From an uncultured Clostridia bacterium (GTDB taxonomy: Bacteria; Bacillota; Clostridia; Oscillospirales; Oscillospiraceae): a stretch of DNA of 22,404 nucleotides. This document shows, piece by piece, positions 6,808 through 14,900 of the stretch. How positions within the stretch are numbered: the stretch's first letter is position 1; each line of letters opens with the position of its first letter. The notes beneath the pieces were generated by a model. That model made no database searches. It saw only the letters and a program-made list of their open reading frames with translations, and was not told where the DNA came from. A program made the position numbers and the translations under genes. The stretch covers positions 1 to 22,404 of the forward strand of contig CAMBID010000001.1 in the NCBI GenBank assembly GCA_945867445.1, written 5' to 3'.

Positions 6808-6850
6808 AAATCAGCGCCCGGAAGTAAAATTTCGGGCGCTGATTTTCATT
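6803..6850. terminator. Bidirectional 18-bp terminator between small gene and araD
   Basis: Positions 6803-6820 and 6833-6850 are perfectly complementary over 18 bp around a 12-nt loop. The outer part of the stem is A/T-rich on both sides (AATGAAAATC/GATTTTCATT), so it gives a U-tract in both directions. It ends the plus-strand small gene and the convergent minus-strand epimerase gene, and it contains the small gene's stop codon. Confidence 0.8.
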
Positions 6851-6858
6851 CTGAGGAA

Positions 6859-7554
6859 TTATTTTTGCCCATAATAGGCATTCGGGCCGTGCTTGCGGAA
6901 GTAGTGCTTGTCCTGGAGATACGCGGGGGCGGGGACAGCGCTGGGGGCGAAACGCTCCGTAACGCAGGCCATGCGGGCGCACTCCTCCAGCACCAGGGCG
7001 TTCTCCACCGCCTTGGCGCAGGTCTTGCCCCAGGTGAAGGGGCCGTGCTTGCAGACCAGGACGGCAGGGACGGCCATGGGGTCGATGCCCCGGCTGCGGA
7101 AGGTCTCCACGATGACCTTGCCGGTATTGCCCTCGTAGTCCCCGGCAATCTCCGCTTCCGTCAGGTGCCGGGTGCAGGGAACGGGGCCGTAGAAGTAGTC
7201 CGCATGGGTAGTACCGTAGCAGGGCAGGTCCCGTTCCGCCTGGGCCAGGGACGCAGCGAAGCGGGAGTGGGTGTGGACCACGCCGCCCACCTCCGGGAAG
7301 CTGCGGTAGATCTCAAGATGCGTGGCAAGATCCGAGGAGGGCCGCAGATCCCCCTCCACGATGTTGCCCAGGAGGTCCGTCACCACCATCTGCTCCGGCG
7401 TCATGGAGGCGTACTCCACCCCGGAGGGCTTGATGATGATATGCTCTCCGTCCGGCGTCCGGGCGGAGACATTGCCCCAGGTCAGTACCACAAGACCGTA
7501 CTCCGCTAAGCGCTTGTTCTCCCGGCAGACCTCCTGCTTCAGCTCCTCCCACAT
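6859..7554 (-). CDS. araD: L-ribulose-5-phosphate 4-epimerase (AraD/UlaF type)
   Basis: The product is 231 residues, the same length as E. coli AraD. It belongs to the class II aldolase/epimerase fold. Zinc ligands H94 and H96 (in VVHTHSRF) and H170 (CKHGPF) are present, as are D75, D119 and Y228, each one residue before the equivalent catalytic position of E. coli AraD. It interconverts L-ribulose 5-phosphate and D-xylulose 5-phosphate, feeding pentoses into the pentose phosphate pathway. UlaF and SgbE paralogues do the same reaction in ascorbate and gulonate use, and they cannot be told apart here because no araA, araB or ula genes are nearby. The ATG at 7554 is supported by GGGGAG 7 nt upstream. 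It has its own promoter (7606-7635), so it is not simply the end of the ABC operon. Confidence 0.93.
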   Translation of the reverse strand: MWEELKQEVCRENKRLAEYGLVVLTWGNVSARTPDGEHIIIKPSGVEYASMTPEQMVVTDLLGNIVEGDLRPSSDLATHLEIYRSFPEVGGVVHTHSRFAASLAQAERDLPCYGTTHADYFYGPVPCTRHLTEAEIAGDYEGNTGKVIVETFRSRGIDPMAVPAVLVCKHGPFTWGKTCAKAVENALVLEECARMACVTERFAPSAVPAPAYLQDKHYFRKHGPNAYYGQK

Positions 7555-7569
7555 ACTGTACTCCCCTCC

Positions 7570-7586
7570 CCCGCCAGCATGGCGGG
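7570..7586 (-). promoter_or_regulatory. Hairpin in the araD leader next to the ribosome binding site
   Basis: CCCGCCA and TGGCGGG form a perfect 7-bp stem with a GCA loop, ending within a few bases of the GGGGAG ribosome binding site of the epimerase gene. It may influence translation or RNA stability. No known riboswitch or RNA thermometer class was recognised. Confidence 0.35.
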
Positions 7587-7605
7587 TAATCGTTTTTTCA
7601 CCGGT

Positions 7606-7635
7606 AGGATACCCCATTTTGAGGCGTTCTGTCAA
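7606..7635 (-). promoter_or_regulatory. Promoter of the epimerase gene
   Basis: On the minus strand a perfect TTGACA (7630-7635) is followed after 18 bp by TATCCT (7606-7611). The predicted leader is about 45 nt. The promoter lies just downstream of the ABC operon terminator. Confidence 0.65.
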
Positions 7636-7653
7636 GGGGCTTACCGAGTGGAA

Positions 7654-7682
7654 AAGAGCCCCGGCCGACGGCCGGGGCTCTT
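7654..7682 (-). terminator. Terminator of the ABC importer operon
   Basis: AAGAGCCCCGGCC and GGCCGGGGCTCTT form a perfect 13-bp stem with a GAC loop. On the minus strand it is followed by TTCC, so the U-tract begins in the stem (CTCTTTTCC). It lies about 35 nt past the substrate-binding protein stop. Confidence 0.8.
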
Positions 7683-7715
7683 CGTTGCTTTTCAGCGCGC
7701 CTTCAGGCGTTTTGA

Positions 7716-8795
7716 TCAGCCCTGAACGTCAGCCATCAGGCTGTTCCAGTGCTCCAGGATGGCGTCCTTATTGGCGGTGAGATACTCAACGTCACGGTCG
7801 ACCCAGGTGATCTCGCTGGAGGGCTTCAGCCAAGCGCCCTCGGGGGCGGTGTAGCCGGAGTTGGTGTAACGCAGGGTGCCTTCCTGAGCGGCAGCCAGAG
7901 CGGTCTGTCCCTCGGCGGAGCAGATAAAGTCGATCATGGCCTTGGCGTTCTCCTGGTTGGGGCCGTTCTTCACAAGGCCGCAGCCGAAGACGGAGGCGGA
8001 GGTGCCGTTGGAGGGATAGCGGACCTCGATATTGGTGGCACCGTCCTTCACCAGGGTGATGGCGCCGTCCTCATAGGTGAGGCCGACAACATACTCGCCC
8101 TGCTGGACACTCTTGAAGCAGGCGGAGGAGGAACCGGCGATGACCAGGTTCTTCATGAGGCCCTCGATGTAGGTCCAAGCCTCGTCAGAGTCGTTGCCAT
8201 AGACAGACATGATGTTGCAGAGGTTGTTCCATGCGGCGGAGGAGCTGTTGGGGTCAGAGAAGATGATCTTGCCTTCCAGCTTGGGATCCAGCAGATCCTC
8301 GTAGGACTGGATGTTCAGGCCCAGCTCGGCTTCCAGCTCCGTGTTGACGCAGAAAGCGACGGTGGACAGGTGATCCATAGAGTACAGGCCGTTGGGGGAA
8401 GTCCAGCCGGCACCGTTCTCAGAGTCATGGACGGAAACCCAAGCCTCAAAGACGTCGGCGTTCTTCATGCCGTCGGAGTCGGCCATGCCGCCCCAGACCA
8501 GATCGCCCACGGGGTTCTCCTTCTCACCCTGCAGACGGGTGACCAGCTCGCCGGCGGAGCCGTTGACGACTTCCACGTTGATGTCGGGATAGACCTCAGC
8601 GAAGCAGTCCAGCAGGGCGTTGATGTCGTTCTCGGTCATGGTGCAGTAGAGTACCAGATCACCGGAGAGGGCGGCGGGCTCACTGCCGGAGGCGGAACCA
8701 GAGCCGCTGGCAGCGGGGGTGTTTTCCTTGCCGCAGGCGGCCAGAGACAGGGCCATGACCAGGGCAAGAACCAGAGCAAAAATCTTCTTTTTCAT
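7716..8795 (-). CDS. ABC transporter substrate-binding lipoprotein (Fbp/Afu-type)
   Basis: This 359-residue protein has a lipoprotein signal peptide with lipobox LAAC (Cys21), a low-complexity Ser/Gly linker (about 27-42), then a type II periplasmic-binding fold. It belongs to the FbpA/AfuA/PhnS group (iron, hexose-phosphate, 2-aminoethylphosphonate or thiamine-type binders). The hinge and ligand regions include VVNGSAGELVTRLQ, FSDPNSSSAAWNNL and GEYVVGLTYEDGA. The adjacent tyrosine pair that binds iron in FbpA is not seen; the corresponding segment reads VGLTYEDG. That fits a phosphorylated organic solute better than ferric iron, but this is an inference. It is the last gene of the operon, 76 nt after the permease, with a strong AAAAGGAG ribosome binding site. 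Such a layout often gives extra binding protein. Confidence 0.9.
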   Translation of the reverse strand: MKKKIFALVLALVMALSLAACGKENTPAASGSGSASGSEPAALSGDLVLYCTMTENDINALLDCFAEVYPDINVEVVNGSAGELVTRLQGEKENPVGDLVWGGMADSDGMKNADVFEAWVSVHDSENGAGWTSPNGLYSMDHLSTVAFCVNTELEAELGLNIQSYEDLLDPKLEGKIIFSDPNSSSAAWNNLCNIMSVYGNDSDEAWTYIEGLMKNLVIAGSSSACFKSVQQGEYVVGLTYEDGAITLVKDGATNIEVRYPSNGTSASVFGCGLVKNGPNQENAKAMIDFICSAEGQTALAAAQEGTLRYTNSGYTAPEGAWLKPSSEITWVDRDVEYLTANKDAILEHWNSLMADVQG

Positions 8796-8871
8796 CTGTT
8801 TTCTCCTTTTGAAAATATATTTCTTATAAGTTTCTCCAGTCGCCCGGGGAAGCTGATAAGCACATGAGGAA

Positions 8872-10521
8872 TCAGAGGTTCACATCCTCGGACTTGCTGA
8901 CCACAAGGTAGATGATAAGGCTCACCATGGTGACTACGGTCAGGATGGCGGCAAAGGCGGCGGCCAGGCCGTAATTTCCGCGGGAGATGGCCACATAGGT
9001 GGACATGGTCAGGGTGATGCTCTTGTTGTTATATAGGATGATAGAGGAGCTCAGCTCGGTGACGATGGCCACCCAGCTCAAAATGGCGCCGGAGAGGATA
9101 CCGTTGGCCATCATGGGCACGGTGATGCGGGTGAAGGTCTTGAGCTTGCTGGCGCCAAGGGAGATGGCCGCCTCCTCGATGCTCAGGGAGATCTGCATCA
9201 GGGTCGCCGTTGCCGAACGGATGGTGTATGGCAGACGGCGGATAACCATGGAGATGATCATGATGGCCAGAGTGCCCGTCAAGGCGAAGGGCTTCTTGCC
9301 GAAGGCGATGAGCAGGGCCAGGCCGATGACCGCGCCGGGCATGATGTAAGGCAGCATGGAGAGGGTGTCGATGGCGTTGTTCAGCACGCTGCCGCGCCGC
9401 ACCACCAGATAGGCGATGAGGACAGCGATGACGATGATGACGAGAAGCGCGATGATGCCGATGATGGTGGTATTCCTGATGCTGCGGGCCAGGAGCTTCT
9501 TCACGGCCAGCTGGTAGTTGCCCAGAGAGAAGCCCTCCTTGAAGACCGCGCCGGAGCAGTTGCGGAAGCTGAGGTAGATGATGTAGAGCTGGGGCAAGAA
9601 GGCAATGGCCACCAGGATGTAGCAGTAGGCGTGCATCAGGAAGCCGGAGAGGCCCTTAGCCTCCTTCTTCTCCACTGGGTGCAGGGCGTTCATGGAGAAT
9701 TTGAAGCGGCTGGTGGCCCACTTCTGCAGGAAGAAGACCAGCGCCGTGACGAGGATAGCGATGACGGCCAGGGCCGCGGCAAAGTTGTAGTTGGTGCCGT
9801 TTTCGCCCAGATACTGGTTGTAGATCAGAACAGGGAATGTCTGGTAGCCCTCGCCCAGCAACATGGGAGTGCCGAAGTCGGCGAAGGCCTGCATGAAGAC
9901 CATCAGGGCCGCGGCCAGGATAGTGGGCATGGAGAGGGCCAGCACCACCCGGAAGAGCCGCCGCACACCGGTGCAGCCCATGTTGGCGGAGGCCTCCATG
10001 AGGGTGTTGTCGATATTCTTGAAGGCGCCGTTCATGTAGATGAAGACCAGGGGGAAGAACTTCAGGGACTGAACCAGGAGGATGCCCTTGAAGCCATAGA
10101 TGCTGCCCACGCTGATGTGGAGCACGCCCTCCAGAAACTTCGTGATGACGCCGCTGCGGCCCAGCAGCATGATCCAGGAGTAGGCCCCGATGAAGGGCGC
10201 CGACATGGAGCAGAGGATGCTGAGAACGAAGAGGACCTTGGCGCCGCGGATGCGGTAGAAGGAATAGAAGTATGCGATGGGGATGCCCAGGACCAGCGCG
10301 ATGAGGGTCACGCTGAGCGTAACCTTCACGCTGTTGACGATAGTGCCGGTATAGTAGCTCTTGGAAAAGAACTTGACGAACTCCTGCAGGGTGAACTCAC
10401 CTTCCGGCGTGACCACGGACTGCTTCAGCAGTCCGAACATCGGGTAGACCAGGAAGAGGAGGAAGGTGCCCAGCAGCAGGACGGAGATCAGCGTCCAGAT
10501 CTCAAATTTCTTTGCTTTCAT
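8872..10521 (-). CDS. ABC transporter permease, two fused transmembrane domains
   Basis: The 549-residue product contains two MetI-like permease domains in one chain, as in FbpB-, ThiP- and AfuB-type importers. About twelve membrane segments can be seen. Each half has its coupling (EAA) loop: MEASANMGCTGVRRLFRVV near 175-193 and EEAAISLGASKLKTFTRI near 449-466. These loops dock on the ATPase dimer. A cytoplasmic linker at about 268-292 separates the halves. The ATG at 10521 follows a GGAGG site and lies 16 nt after the ATPase stop, so the genes are cotranscribed. The fused permease, single ATPase and lipoprotein make a complete importer. The solute is set by the binding protein and is not determined by this subunit. 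Confidence 0.94.
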   Translation of the reverse strand: MKAKKFEIWTLISVLLLGTFLLFLVYPMFGLLKQSVVTPEGEFTLQEFVKFFSKSYYTGTIVNSVKVTLSVTLIALVLGIPIAYFYSFYRIRGAKVLFVLSILCSMSAPFIGAYSWIMLLGRSGVITKFLEGVLHISVGSIYGFKGILLVQSLKFFPLVFIYMNGAFKNIDNTLMEASANMGCTGVRRLFRVVLALSMPTILAAALMVFMQAFADFGTPMLLGEGYQTFPVLIYNQYLGENGTNYNFAAALAVIAILVTALVFFLQKWATSRFKFSMNALHPVEKKEAKGLSGFLMHAYCYILVAIAFLPQLYIIYLSFRNCSGAVFKEGFSLGNYQLAVKKLLARSIRNTTIIGIIALLVIIVIAVLIAYLVVRRGSVLNNAIDTLSMLPYIMPGAVIGLALLIAFGKKPFALTGTLAIMIISMVIRRLPYTIRSATATLMQISLSIEEAAISLGASKLKTFTRITVPMMANGILSGAILSWVAIVTELSSSIILYNNKSITLTMSTYVAISRGNYGLAAAFAAILTVVTMVSLIIYLVVSKSEDVNL

Positions 10522-10537
10522 GTTCCGCCCTCCGGAC

Positions 10538-11653
10538 TCAGCCCACGCAGTCGTTGCGGACGCCGGTCATAATGTTGCGGCTGCCGTCGGCGGTGAAGGC
10601 GTTGACCTTTTCGGTGTTCAGCGTCAGGCGGATCTGGGTGCCCGGCTCAATGATGCTGTCAATGGAGGACTCCTGGATGATCTCCACCTCCTCGCCGGAC
10701 TCCAGGTGGACGAAGTAGTGGGTCATGAGGCCCAGGAAGACGCAGTCATCCACAGTGGCGGCGATGCCGGGGGCGTTGGCATCCCGGTTGAGAAGGAACT
10801 CCTCCGGCCGGACGGAGAGAATGATGTCCTGATCCTTCTGCTGCTCACTCTCCACATTGTGCAGGGCTACGGTGTAGCCGCTGGAAGTGTGGAGAACGGG
10901 CTTGCCGTCCTCCATCTTCAGCTTGCCGTTCATGACGTTGGAGCGGCCGATGAAGGTGGAGACGAAGAGGTTGGCGGGACGCTGGTAGATGTTCTTCGGG
11001 GTTCCGATGTGCTGGATAACGCCGGCGTTCATGACGGCGATCCGGTCGGAGATGGCCATGGCCTCCTCCTGGTCATGGGTGACGTAGACGGTGGTGATGC
11101 CAACAGAGTGCTGGATGTTCTTGATGACGGTGCGCATCTCAACCCGGAGCTTGGCGTCCAGGTTGGAGAGAGGCTCGTCGAAGAGCAACACGTCCGGCTG
11201 GATGCACAGAGCGCGGGCCAGGGCCACGCGTTGCTGCTGGCCGCCGGAGAGACGCTCCGGCAGGCGGTCGGCGTACTGGTCGATCTGCATCAGCTTCATG
11301 AACTTGTCAGTCTGCTCTGCGACCTGGGCTTTGGGCAGCTTCTTGTTCTTGAGGCCGAACTCCACGTTCTTCCGCACGGTGAGGTGGGGGAAGATGGCGT
11401 AATTCTGGAAGACCATGCCGATGTTGCGCTTGGCGGGATCCAGGTCATTGATGCGCTTGTCGTTGAAATAGAAGTCGCCGCCCTCAATGCTGTTGAAGCC
11501 CGCGATCATGCGCAGCAGGGTGGTCTTGCCGCAGCCGCTGGGGCCCAGCAGGGTAAAGAACTCGCCCTGCTTGATCTCCGCGTTCAGGTCCGGAATGATC
11601 ACGTTGTCGCCATATTTCTTCAGGGCATGCTTAATGGAAATCGTAACACTCAC
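10538..11653 (-). CDS. ABC transporter ATP-binding protein (FbpC/PotA type)
   Basis: The 371-residue ATPase has a complete nucleotide-binding domain: Walker A GPSGCGKT (37-44), Q-loop Q83, signature LSGGQ (135-139), Walker B VLLFDE (155-160) and switch His193. A C-terminal TOBE region of about 120 residues is typical of the CUT1/FbpC/PotA group. The frame is open from an ATG at 11710, but a GTG at 11653 is preferred. It follows GGAGAGGAG at 9 nt spacing, and MSVTISIKHALKKYG is the normal family start. It is the first gene of the importer operon, and its promoter lies inside the duplicated 754-bp block (11766-11795). Transcription of the importer therefore depends on a sequence shared with the S-layer locus. 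Confidence 0.93.
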   Translation of the reverse strand: MSVTISIKHALKKYGDNVIIPDLNAEIKQGEFFTLLGPSGCGKTTLLRMIAGFNSIEGGDFYFNDKRINDLDPAKRNIGMVFQNYAIFPHLTVRKNVEFGLKNKKLPKAQVAEQTDKFMKLMQIDQYADRLPERLSGGQQQRVALARALCIQPDVLLFDEPLSNLDAKLRVEMRTVIKNIQHSVGITTVYVTHDQEEAMAISDRIAVMNAGVIQHIGTPKNIYQRPANLFVSTFIGRSNVMNGKLKMEDGKPVLHTSSGYTVALHNVESEQQKDQDIILSVRPEEFLLNRDANAPGIAATVDDCVFLGLMTHYFVHLESGEEVEIIQESSIDSIIEPGTQIRLTLNTEKVNAFTADGSRNIMTGVRNDCVG

Positions 11654-11765
11654 TTTGCTTGTCTCCTCTCCCGGTGTCTCCCGCCCCGGCCGGAACGTTA
11701 CATTTTTCACGAGAAATTATTCCCCTCTTGTACCGGCCTTGTGACATCTTTACAATATATAACTC

Positions 11766-11795
11766 AATATAGTCTCTTTGCCCCGGTCTTGTCAA
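11766..11795 (-). promoter_or_regulatory. Promoter of the ABC importer operon (inside repeat copy 1)
   Basis: A perfect TTGACA (11790-11795) and TATATT (11766-11771) are separated by 18 bp on the minus strand. Transcription would start near 11758, about 105 nt before the ATPase GTG start. The same promoter in copy 2 serves the 1416-residue SLH gene. Confidence 0.75.
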
Positions 11796-11849
11796 CACTT
11801 TGCGTGCAAAACGATAATCGCTCACAAACGCTCACAGGGTCCGGGAAAG

Positions 11850-11878
11850 GCGGCGGAGGGGGAGGCCCCCTCCGCCGC
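11850..11878 (-). terminator. Terminator of the 1416-residue SLH gene (repeat copy 1)
   Basis: GCGGCGGAGGGGG and CCCCCTCCGCCGC form a perfect 13-bp stem with an AGG loop. The trailing U-tract on the minus strand is weak (CCTTTCCC), so some read-through into the importer operon is possible. It lies 38 nt past the stop codon. Confidence 0.65.
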
Positions 11879-11916
11879 ATCTGGTCGTTCAGATGTTGGG
11901 GAGCCGGAAACCTGCC

Positions 11917-14900
11917 TCAGATCTGCTGATAGCGATAGAGGAAGGCCACGAGCTGCGCACGGTTCACAGCGGTGCCGGGCTGGAAGCTGGTTTCGGTGAC
12001 GCCCTTGGTGACGCCGCTCTCCACCGCCCAGAGGACGGCCTTCTCGCAGTAGGAGCCTGCCGCCACATCGGTGAAGGGCATGGCATTCTCCACCTCGGAA
12101 GTCCCGGCCATGCGCCACAGGAAGGTCACGGCCTCGCCGCGCTTCACGGCGGCGTTGGGCTGGAAGCTGGTCTCAGTGACGCCCTTGGTGATGCCGTTCT
12201 CCACCGCCCAGAGGACGGCCTTCTCACAGTAGGAGCCTGCCGCCACATCGGTGAAGGGCATCTCCGTGGTCTTGGGCTCGGGAGAACCCGCCATGCGCCA
12301 CAGGAAGGTCACGACCTGGCCCCGGGTGCAGATGCCGTTGGGATCAAAGGCGGTCTCCGTCTTGCCGGTAGTGATGCCCTTTTCCACCGCCCAGGCGATG
12401 GCATCCCGGAAGATGGAGTCCTCCGCCACGTCCGTGAAGGGGAACTCCGGCTCGCTGGGAGTGGGCGTCGGGGTCGGGGTGGGAGTCGGGGTGCTGTTCT
12501 CCTTCAGGCCGGCTACAGCAGCGTCCAGCGCCGCCTTGGCGGCGTCCACCTGGGCCTGGGTAGCCTGGAAGTCATTGAGAACCGCCTTGGCATCCGCCAG
12601 AGCCTCGCCCATTGCATTCCAGGTTTCATCTGTGTAGTTGCCTTGTGTCATAGCCTCTGCTTTCTCCACTGCGGTGCGCAGCGCAGTTTTGTCGGTGAGG
12701 CTGTTCAGGGCCAGCAGCAGTCCATCGGAGGCCTCGATAACCTCCTGGGCGGTGGCGTCCTGCTTGGTCAGCACTGCCTTGGCTGCAGTCAGAGCATCCG
12801 CAAGGGTGGCCTCGCCCAGGGCCTCCGCCCTGGTCACAAGGCAGGTAAGGCCGGTGGTATCCACGGGCAGGGTGATGCCGGTGCGGCCAGCGTCGTAGAT
12901 GGCCTTGACCTGCTCCGCCGTCAGGGTAGCGTTATACAGTAGGACCTCATCCAGGTTTCCGTAGAAGTTGGTCTGATAGGTCTGAGACTTGTTGCTGCCG
13001 GGAGTCACATATCCAATGTTCACAGGGCCGCCCAGAACCAGGGAATCCGCACTCTTGAGGTTATCGGCCAATGCCGCGCCGGAGGCAGTGAGCTGTCCGT
13101 CCAGGTAGACGTAGGCCTTCTCGCCGTCATAGCTGACGGTCATCTGGTGCCAGTCGCCGTTGACGGTGATCCCAGTGCCCTCGACCACGTTGTTATTCCA
13201 GCCACGGCTGGCGGCGGAGAGAGTCTGGGCAGAGACTTTCACCGACTGGTCATTGCCCTGCCGCTCACCGCCGGAGGAACGGAACTGCGCCGCCAGTGCG
13301 GGCTGAGCATCCTCGCCGTAGAGGCCCACGAGGTTGGTGATATTGCCCACGATGCGGGGGGACTTGAACCAGAAGCTGATGGTGGCCTTATCCGCAAAGG
13401 CCTTGTCCAGGAGGTCGGAATCCGCCAACTGGACACGCTGAACCACGGTCTCGGCATAGCCGTCAAAGAAGAAGCCCTGGCCGTCCTGCGCTGTGACGCC
13501 GTTGATGACCTGGGCGTCCAGGCCGTTGCCGGAGGCATCAGCGGTCTTGCCGTCCGCGATGGCATCCATCTTGTAGTAAGCCACGGGATAACCGTAGGCG
13601 GAGTTCAGCACGTTGACCTTGACCACCTCGCCGTTGATGGTAATGGTGAGTGCACCGGGCTGGCGGGTCATCAGGAAGTCAGAGGAGAGGACCACGTCCT
13701 TCCCGTCCACGCGGTAGCAGCCCTCTGTGACGCCGGAAACGGCAGTAACGTCGGCTGTGCAGGAGATAGTGAGGTCGGCGGGGGCTGCCTTGTCAAAAAC
13801 GTAGGCAGTCTCGCGCTCCGCCACAGAGTTCTGGGGCACCACATACTCCTTGTCGGAAGTGGTAGGCTGATGCTGCAGCAGGTAGGCAGCCTGCTTGGCG
13901 GTGACGGCGGTGTCATAGATCTGGACATCGTCGATCCAGCCGGAGAAGCGGCCGCGGATGTTGGTATCGGACCAGCACTTGAAGGGAGCGCCGCCGATCT
14001 CAAAATCGGTCATGCCGGTGAGGACGGTATCTTTGTTCTCGGGATACAGGGCTCGCTCCTGCTTGACCTCGATGCCATCGATGTAGAAGCGGCGGTAGAG
14101 GGAGGTGCCGCCGGCAAGCCCGGTGGTAGGATCCGTCGTGTTGAGGTCAACGGTCATGACGATGTGGTGCCAGTCGTTGGCGCTGCTGGCTCCGCTGCTG
14201 GTGGCGGAACGGATGTCCACCGGCCAGTCCATCTTGTTGTCAAAGTTATTCATGCACATGGTCAGGCCACCGCGGTCCTCCGTGACCAGCATGAAGCGGC
14301 CGGGACCCTGGGACCAGTCATTGCTGCTGTAGATGCCCAGGATGGGTGCCCAGTTGGAGGTGAAGTTATCCGAGCCGTTGTACTGGGGCTTATACCAGTA
14401 GGAAATGGTGATCTCGCCGGTCTTGTTGACCATCTCCTGCAGGGCGGCCACGCCATTCTCGCTCATCCATGCGCGGGAGTAATCCAGTGCGTCGGCCCGG
14501 CCGTCAAAGTACAGGGAGCCGCCCATCTTGCCGTCCACGCCCTCGCCCACGGCCACGTTGGCACAGTAGCCACCGTAGGTCTCGGCGTTCACAGCGTTGG
14601 TGATCTTGCCGTCCTCGGTGAGGTCGGCGGCGTCCATGGTCCACTGCATCACGGGCTTGGCGGTCAGCTCCTCCTCCGCCAGCCACTTGAGCTGCTTGAA
14701 GGAGACGCCCTTGCTGTTGACGGTGCGCTTATAGAGGCCGGTAGTATAGGCACCGTTGGCAACGTAGAAGTAATCCACGCTGTCATCCTGGGGATCGCCG
14801 CCGATCCAGGCGATGCCGGTGGTGGCGGACGCGGGATGACTGGTGGAGCAGATGGGCTGGTCGGCCTTCTTCACGCCGGTGCTGCCCCACTCCGCTTCGC

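Larger units (their letters stand above)
11720..12473 (-). repeat. 754-bp direct repeat, copy 1
   Basis: This block appears identical by eye to 16394-17147 (offset 4674 bp). In the direction of transcription it runs from the Pro-Thr linker of the 1416-residue SLH gene, through the three SLH modules (185 codons) and the terminator hairpin, to the promoter at 11766-11795. Identity stops at 12473, where the linker codons differ in number, and at 11720 just after the promoter. Identity in coding third positions and in noncoding DNA shows recent duplication or gene conversion. There is no transposase and there are no terminal inverted repeats. Confidence 0.95.

Noticed and set aside
6859..8795. 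araD as the fourth gene of the ABC operon
   Set aside because: A 13-bp terminator (7654-7682) and a separate promoter (7606-7635) lie between them. Only partial read-through could join them.
7716..11653. Annotation as a ferric iron importer (fbpABC)
   Set aside because: The family fits, but the tyrosine pair of iron-binding FbpA proteins is not seen in the binding protein, so the iron label would be a guess.
11917..12473. Repeated short units as a CRISPR array
   Set aside because: The units are SLH-coding repeats of about 180 bp (modules 2 and 3 are near-identical), in frame and without spacers.
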